From assembly GCF_001832885.1 (NCBI RefSeq), contig NZ_MKIQ01000028.1:62001-126000 (forward strand): 64,000 nucleotides of DNA. Reading direction: 5' to 3'. Under the pieces are notes generated by a model. That model had not been told where the DNA came from and searched no databases. It worked only from the letters and a program-made list of their open reading frames with translations. Below, piece by piece: positions 58,828 through 64,000 of this stretch. The first letter of the stretch is position 1. Every line of letters starts with the position of its first letter. The stretch comes from Floricoccus penangensis (GTDB lineage Bacteria; Bacillota; Bacilli; Lactobacillales; Streptococcaceae). A program made the translations under genes and the position numbers.

Positions 58828-59514
58828 ATGACACCGTATGTTGGAATTATAATATCATTAATCGTTTTCCAGGCTGGAACTTGGGCCTTTACTAAATCAA
58901 ACGGATTTTTCCTATTTACACCTTTATTTGTAGCAATGATATTAGGTGTAGTTGTATTAAAACTTACAGGTATAACTTATGAAGAATATAATCATGGTGG
59001 AAAAGTTATTAGCTTCTTCTTAGAACCTGCAACAGTAGCATTCGCAATACCACTTTACAAAAAAAGAGAAGTTTTAAAAAAATATTGGTTAGAAATCGTA
59101 TCAGCAATCTCACTCGGGACATTTGCTTCATTGTTCGCAGTTGTGTTCTCAGCACAAATTGTCGGAATGGAAAAAAGCGTCATGGCTTCAATTCTTCCTC
59201 AAGCAGCTACAACTGCAATCGCAGTACCTGTTTCTCAATCAGTAGGCGGAATTGCTGAAATCACTTCATTTACAGTAATTTTCAATGGTGTATTGGTATA
59301 TGCTCTAGGTAGCATGTGCCTTAAATATCTACATATTAAAAATCCAATTGCTAGAGGTCTTGCACTTGGAGCTGCAGGACATGCACTTGGGGTATCAGTA
59401 GCTATGGATAGTGGAGATACCGAAGCAGCCATGGCCAGTATTTCAGTAGTAATCGTGGGTGTAATAACAGTAATCGCAGTACCACTATTCGCAAGAATGA
59501 TGGGAATTGCATAA
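58828..59514 (+). CDS. lrgB: Antiholin-like protein LrgB
   Basis: 228 aa with six or more membrane helices. Signatures are [34 protein letters not shown] and [27 protein letters not shown]. Partner of LrgA, 24 nt behind it, with an AAGGAG site and a terminator after the stop. Confidence 0.95.
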   Translation: MTPYVGIIISLIVFQAGTWAFTKSNGFFLFTPLFVAMILGVVVLKLTGITYEEYNHGGKVISFFLEPATVAFAIPLYKKREVLKKYWLEIVSAISLGTFASLFAVVFSAQIVGMEKSVMASILPQAATTAIAVPVSQSVGGIAEITSFTVIFNGVLVYALGSMCLKYLHIKNPIARGLALGAAGHALGVSVAMDSGDTEAAMASISVVIVGVITVIAVPLFARMMGIA

Positions 59515-59530
59515 AGAAAATCACGTACGA

Positions 59531-59558
59531 GTGAATGACTAAAATCATTCACTTTTTT
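59531..59558 (+). terminator. Terminator of lrgAB
   Basis: 8-bp perfect stem GTGAATGA / TCATTCAC, 6-nt loop, T6. Confidence 0.95.
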
Positions 59559-59596
59559 AGTGTCATTACCTATACTCAAAATTCTTTATTCAAAAA

Positions 59597-59618
59597 AGCT
59601 AGCAAAATTTTGCTAGCT
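59597..59618 (-). terminator. Terminator behind the GNAT pseudogene
   Basis: Perfect palindrome AGCTAGCAAAA / TTTTGCTAGCT followed on the minus strand by T5. Confidence 0.85.
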
Positions 59619-59629
59619 CAATACTTATT

Positions 59630-60179
59630 TTAATCATGTAGATTAATATAAAAGACATCTTGGTCTGCCCATTTACCAAATTCGTAAATAAATTCTTTCC
59701 TTACACATTCATAAGAAAAACTTAATTTTTTTAATAAATTTTTAGAAGGTATATTATCAATACTTACTACTGCATCAATTCTAGAAAATTTAAGATCATC
59801 TTTTAAATAGGGTATAAAGGCTGAAACTGCCTCATAAGCATATCCGTTTTTTCCAATATTGATTATTAATATATTAACCTATTTCTGCCCAATCTACATT
59901 TGCTCTTGATAAAGTGATAACATCAATTAAACCAAGATAAGTGGACGATTCTTTATCAAAAATTCCAAATACTCGAATTTTATCTTCTGAGGCAAGAAAA
60001 CTACATTCTTCTATATATTCTTTAAACCACTCAAAATTATGAGTAGATATATCTTTAAAGCCATCATCATGTTTATATTGACTGGGAAAGCGATTATTTT
60101 GGGAACCAATCCAATTATCATAATAACTTAATAGCATTGGACGAATAATTAATCTTTCAGTATAAATTACTTCTGTCAT
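59630..60179 (-). pseudogene. GNAT acetyltransferase (RimJ/RimL-like), frameshifted
   Basis: The first frame (60179 to about 59874) gives EVIYTERLIIRPM and the core through VDWAEIG, where it meets a stop. Reading one base later continues the same family: LIINIGKNGYAYEAVSAF, then RIDAVVSIDNIPSKNLLKKLSF and a natural stop at 59630. IGYxIxxxxxGKGYAxEA is the acetyl-CoA loop, so the break is at the active site. Starts 5 nt behind the ChW gene. A single indel (or sequencing error) separates it from an intact 180-aa enzyme. Confidence 0.8.
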
Positions 60180-60184
60180 GCATA

Positions 60185-61900
60185 TCAACCTGTGTATTTT
60201 TCCCTATTATATATATCAATACCTTCTTCTTCCCTCCAATTTGTACTATGATAATCAAAACTTTGAGGACTTATTGCTCTAATAATCATTTCAAACTTAT
60301 CATCACTTAAAAAAATAATCTTAGCATTATAATCATTAGGATTGTCGTAAACATTAAGAGGAAGTGATTGAATTAGAAGAGTTTTAGAATCAAGAACTTT
60401 TATCTTCTTAGTACTTATTGCACTACCACATGGGACATTCTTTATTGTAAAATTATATAAAGGAAACTCGCTATTTTTTCTAATACGAACTATATCCGTA
60501 CCAGACCTATCAACTCTTCTCCAGAACCAGTTATCTTCTAGATTATTAAATCTAGTGAGAGCAATATTTTCAATTTCTTTTCTATTTCTGGCTTCATCAC
60601 CGACTAAAAATGACTTCCCTGAACCTGTAGGTGCTTTTTCTGATTTATTTTTTATTACTATTTGAATAGCCTCTAAGCGTTTTGAAGCATCTTGACTTCC
60701 GGCAGTAGATCCATTTTTCGCCCAATTTAACCACCCTTTATCTTGAATATGAACTCGATAATAAACATCATAGTGATTGGCAATCTCACCTGTTAGATTT
60801 ATCCTTATTCCCTCTAACCGTAGAGAGCGACCATAAGTTCCAGATAATTGATTATTTGAAACATTATTTTGCCATCCAATATTTTGAACATGAGTTGAGT
60901 ATGAAATTCCACCTACATATGGCAAATTACTTAACTTAATTTTTATTCCCTCTAGACGTAATCCACGTCCAGAGGTTCCAGAAATATCACCATTCTTTTT
61001 ATAATTTTGCCATCCAATATTTTGAACGTGAGTAGAATATTCTACATTTGGTTTTACTTCATGAGGAGTATTTGCTTCATTGCCAATCAAAAATGAATTT
61101 CCACTTCCACTCGGAGCTTTCTGGTCTTTACTAATAAGTCTAATCTCAATTCCTTCTAATCTTTTAGATAATCCTTGGCTTCCAGCAGCGGCTCCATTTT
61201 TAGTCCAATTTAACCACCCTTTATCTTGTATATGCACTCGATAATATATATCGTAATATTTAGAAATTTGACCAGTCAAATTAATTTTTATCGCTTCTAA
61301 TCTAAGCGAACGACCTGAAGTTCCAGATAATTGACCATCTTTTACACTTGGCTGCCATCCATCATTTTGAACATGAGTTGAGTATTCGACTCCTCCGCTA
61401 AAACTATCAAGATCGGATAATTCTATTCTAATTGCTTCTAATCTAAAAGATCGTCCAGATGTACCTGACATTTCTCCATTTTTAACAAATCCTTGCCACC
61501 CAATATTTTGTACATGTGTTGAATAAAATACGCTAGGACTTATTCCAGAAGCAGCAAGTTGAGGAGTTGCACGACTTTCTGAAGGATTATTATTTGTACT
61601 ACTAGTAGATTCTTCTGTTTCTTCTGATTTGAATTCTTTACTGCTCGAAGTTGATGATTGATTTATGGATTGTTCTGTATTAGACGACTCATCACTTCCT
61701 ATTGCATTCTTCTCTAAACTTGTTAATTCACTGTTTGAGCTAGAATTTTTATCAAATTCTTCACCATTTGATAACGATGTACTTTCTTTGGATACAATAG
61801 ATGAACTTTCAGATGTAGAATCTAAAGCATGTACCGTACTCACCACCTCACTGCACAATAAAGAACCTACCATTAGTAAGCTTAATGCTAGCTTTTTCAT
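60185..61900 (-). CDS. Secreted ChW-repeat protein
   Basis: 571 aa. Signal peptide (about 1-26, cleavage after VHA), Ser/Glu-rich low-complexity spacer (27-110), then six ChW (clostridial hydrophobic W) repeats in two triplets (about 124-255 and 286-415). The repeat skeleton is YSTHVQNxGWQ...SGTSGRSLRLEAI. Each triplet ends with a GSGxSFLxGxEA linker, showing duplication of a 160-residue block. The last 140 residues resemble the C-terminal domain of the lipoprotein at 54515-55513. Expected outside the cell, binding wall or host glycans; no enzyme domain. Confidence 0.85.
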   Translation of the reverse strand: MKKLALSLLMVGSLLCSEVVSTVHALDSTSESSSIVSKESTSLSNGEEFDKNSSSNSELTSLEKNAIGSDESSNTEQSINQSSTSSSKEFKSEETEESTSSTNNNPSESRATPQLAASGISPSVFYSTHVQNIGWQGFVKNGEMSGTSGRSFRLEAIRIELSDLDSFSGGVEYSTHVQNDGWQPSVKDGQLSGTSGRSLRLEAIKINLTGQISKYYDIYYRVHIQDKGWLNWTKNGAAAGSQGLSKRLEGIEIRLISKDQKAPSGSGNSFLIGNEANTPHEVKPNVEYSTHVQNIGWQNYKKNGDISGTSGRGLRLEGIKIKLSNLPYVGGISYSTHVQNIGWQNNVSNNQLSGTYGRSLRLEGIRINLTGEIANHYDVYYRVHIQDKGWLNWAKNGSTAGSQDASKRLEAIQIVIKNKSEKAPTGSGKSFLVGDEARNRKEIENIALTRFNNLEDNWFWRRVDRSGTDIVRIRKNSEFPLYNFTIKNVPCGSAISTKKIKVLDSKTLLIQSLPLNVYDNPNDYNAKIIFLSDDKFEMIIRAISPQSFDYHSTNWREEEGIDIYNREKYTG

Positions 61901-62152
61901 AAAACATTCTCCTTTTGTTATATATTTACCTTATTATATCAAAAAAAAGTAAAAAAAATAAAAATTATCAATATTTTTAAATTTAAAACATATAATATTT
62001 TAAAACCGTAATCGTTTATACTAACCTTTAAAAATCATCTATATATTTTCGATATAATTAAAAAAGATAGCACAGTCAAACTATACTACCTAAATTCGAA
62101 CTAACTGAAAAGTTTTCCACAGGTCCAAATCAGTTAACAAAAGTTATTATTT

Positions 62153-63355
62153 TTAATTCATTTCACACATATCTGCTGTTAGTTTATCATCAACTTTAGT
62201 CATATATCTATAACTTACCATAATAAAAATAAGTATCAGAATACCCAATCCTGTAAAAGCAAGTGGAAATTCTAATTTTTTTATGACGTAACCTACAAGT
62301 GGAAAGAAGATAGCCATTGATAGACTAAACATCATACTTGAAACACTAATCATAGTAGCTCTGGTTTCATTTTGTAAAACCAAATTTAACTCATTATTAT
62401 AGGCTGGCATAGTCAAAGCATAAAGAGCGTTTAAAGATAGGTAGATGAAAATATAAATTATATTATTATCAGTAATTGCTCCTAAAAGGATAATAGATGA
62501 GATAATTGATACATATCTCATAATCTTAATTGCCGAAATCTTCTCACCAATTTTAGCAGAAAAGATTGAAAATAGGGCATTAAGAATTGTACCTAAAACC
62601 ATTATTCCTACTACTAAACCTTTATTCATACTAGGAAATTTCAATTGATAGTAAAAATAAAACATTGATAGAGCCATTCCTAAAAAGTTCTGAAAGAACA
62701 TCCAGATTAAGATATATGGCTTTTCTTTGAACTCTATTCCTACTGTTGAAATAATTTTTTTAAAGGTCAGTTTTTCTTCATTATCATCTTTTTTCTCAAT
62801 ATCTTTTGTGGACAAATATATGCCAATTGCTACTAAAGATAATAATATACTTATGTAGTATGTATAAACTAAGAGTCCCTTGATGAATAAAGCTGCTACA
62901 ACTTGTCCTAGAGCAAGTGAAATTTCAATAGCTGCATTTTCTAAGGAAGTAATCCTTAAAAATTTTCCCTTAAGGCCTGCGCCTACACTGGACTCATACA
63001 AGAATGCTCCGTTAGTTCCAGAATCAAAATTATATGCCCATGATGAAAGTATCATACCTAGAGCAAATACCCAGAAACTATGTCCTGCTATCATTAAGAT
63101 TGCGGACAAAATCTGCATGAGTCGCCCAATAATAAGGTTAGATTTGTAAGAAAAACGATCAGCAAGTGCTCCTGATGGAATTTCTGATAGGAGACTAGTA
63201 ACATGGAAAATACTTTCCAATATACCAATCTCTACAACTGACATACCTCTACTCGAAAGGTAGGCTACAAAGAAAGTTGTAACTCCAAAAAATGAGACAA
63301 AATTTGCCGCTATTATTAGAGGTATATTTTTTTTATATTGTTTTTGATTGTTCAT
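62153..63355 (-). CDS. MFS transporter
   Basis: 400 aa with twelve predicted helices. ALADRFSYKSNLIIGRLMQI carries motif A (GxLaDRfsxK) between helices 2 and 3. A soluble loop (about 190-205) is charged. No gene neighbours indicate a substrate; drug or metabolite efflux is possible. An AAGGAAAAGG site precedes the ATG. Confidence 0.85.
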   Translation of the reverse strand: MNNQKQYKKNIPLIIAANFVSFFGVTTFFVAYLSSRGMSVVEIGILESIFHVTSLLSEIPSGALADRFSYKSNLIIGRLMQILSAILMIAGHSFWVFALGMILSSWAYNFDSGTNGAFLYESSVGAGLKGKFLRITSLENAAIEISLALGQVVAALFIKGLLVYTYYISILLSLVAIGIYLSTKDIEKKDDNEEKLTFKKIISTVGIEFKEKPYILIWMFFQNFLGMALSMFYFYYQLKFPSMNKGLVVGIMVLGTILNALFSIFSAKIGEKISAIKIMRYVSIISSIILLGAITDNNIIYIFIYLSLNALYALTMPAYNNELNLVLQNETRATMISVSSMMFSLSMAIFFPLVGYVIKKLEFPLAFTGLGILILIFIMVSYRYMTKVDDKLTADMCEMN

Positions 63356-63471
63356 TTCCTTTTCCTTAATCCAATATTAAATACTTAAAATTTAATGGTT
63401 TGGATATAAAATACATTATTTAATTTTAAAAAATATAAAAACTTAAATAATATTTCGAACAGGTAATACTT

Positions 63472-63499
63472 AACCAGACTTTATAGATAAGGTCTGGTT
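63472..63499 (-). terminator. Hairpin behind der
   Basis: 8-bp stem AACCAGAC / GTCTGGTT with a 12-nt loop, 10 nt behind the der stop; T-tail poor. Confidence 0.6.
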
Positions 63500-63508
63500 A
63501 ATAAACAA

Positions 63509-64000
63509 TTATTTTCTCTTTCTTGCAATAATACGAATTGGAGTACCTTCAAAGACAAATGCCTTACGAATTTGATTCTCAAGGAAACGTTCATATGAGA
63601 AATGCAGTAATTCTTCTTCGTTAACAAATATTACAAATGTTGGTGGTTTCACGGCTACTTGAGTCGCATAGAAAATCTTTAGACGACGTCCTTTGTCTGT
63701 TGGTGTTGGATTGATGGCAACAGCATCCATGATTACATCATTAAGAACGGCACTTGGAATACGCATATTTTGCGCAGCTGAAACATCTTTAATCATATCT
63801 GGAAGTTTGTTAAGACGTTGTTTAGTCTTAGCAGAGACAAATATAATTGGAGCATATGAAAGATATTGGAATTGATCTCTAATATCCGCTTCAAAGTTTT
63901 GGAGAGTTTTATTATCTTTTTCAAGTGTGTCCCACTTGTTAACTACAATAATTACTCCTTTACCTGCTTCATGGGCAAATCCAGCAATTCGTTTATCATA
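63509..64000 (-). CDS. der: GTPase Der (EngA), C-terminal part (runs off window)
   Basis: About 164 codons are visible; the gene enters from beyond 64000. The visible part includes the G4 motif VNKWDT of the second GTPase domain, the G5 region PIIFVSAKT, and the C-terminal KH-like domain ([43 protein letters not shown]). Der is needed for 50S assembly. No frameshift in the visible part. Confidence 0.94.
   Translation of the reverse strand, partial: YDKRIAGFAHEAGKGVIIVVNKWDTLEKDNKTLQNFEADIRDQFQYLSYAPIIFVSAKTKQRLNKLPDMIKDVSAAQNMRIPSAVLNDVIMDAVAINPTPTDKGRRLKIFYATQVAVKPPTFVIFVNEEELLHFSYERFLENQIRKAFVFEGTPIRIIARKRK

Noticed and set aside
62041-62152. Possible terminator with arms AACTGA/TCAGTT behind the MFS gene
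   Set aside because: Only 6 bp with a 20-nt loop and no T-run, too weak to annotate.

Overview
The window is low-GC chromosomal DNA of a Gram-positive coccus of the order Lactobacillales, most likely family Streptococcaceae. The evidence is conserved gene order: rsmB-fmt-priA-rpoZ-gmk; fruR-fruK-fruA; rapZ-yvcK-whiA; uvrA-orf-pepP-efp-asp23-nusB; rimP-nusA-rnpM-ylxQ-infB-rbfA. Strong AGGAGG-type ribosome binding sites, AT-rich intergenic DNA, LytSR/LrgAB and lipoprotein signals agree. A Lactococcus/Floricoccus-like genus is plausible but cannot be fixed from the window. No rRNA, tRNA, CRISPR array, insertion sequence or prophage is visible.

Layout. 1-5 kb: translation, replication-restart and transcription housekeeping genes, all on the minus strand. 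5-9 kb: the fructose PTS operon, whose promoter carries two FruR-type operators and a near-ideal cre site. 9-18 kb: RapZ/YvcK/WhiA, NusB/Asp23/EF-P, an M24 peptidase, an unknown acidic repeat protein with a CxCxCxC tail, and UvrA. 18-21.7 kb: a heterodimeric ABC exporter on the plus strand. 21.7-25 kb: small membrane proteins, ManA, a TMEM175-type channel and a DJ-1-like protein. 25-31 kb: a phosphate-scavenging locus (UgpCAEB-type importer and a lipoprotein alkaline phosphatase). Both of its transcription units are preceded by tandem TTTACA hexamers spaced exactly 11 nt apart, a classic PHO box. 31-34 kb: an apparent four-gene operon of AbiH-like protein, Tad2/DUF2829-like protein, short-chain dehydrogenase and metallophosphoesterase. 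34-36 kb: an ABC-F protein behind a leader peptide and attenuator. 36-44 kb: a frameshifted agmatine-deiminase-family gene, MetG, ExoA, a HAD phosphatase, a GntR/DUF1648 pair, and an MFS transporter with its own leader peptide and attenuator. 44-54 kb: L11/L1 and the nusA-infB-rbfA operon, with a structured tandem element between infB and rbfA. 54-64 kb: lipoprotein, LytSR, LrgAB, a secreted ChW-repeat protein, an MFS transporter and the end of der.

Most notable items: (1) three hairpins of one architecture but different stem sequence, at 96-97 nt period, between infB and rbfA, two of them inside a long-range closing stem; their G-U pairs fit only a minus-strand RNA; (2) the AbiH/Tad2-like/SDR/phosphoesterase operon, a possible defence or nucleotide-signal module; (3) two separate transporter/resistance genes behind leader-peptide attenuators that share a nearly identical 15-16 nt element; (4) the PHO-box regulon; (5) the uncharacterised repeat/CxCxCxC protein between uvrA and pepP. 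Broken genes are an agmatine-deiminase-like gene (extra TG in a TG run), a GNAT acetyltransferase and a C-terminal scrap of an S41 protease.
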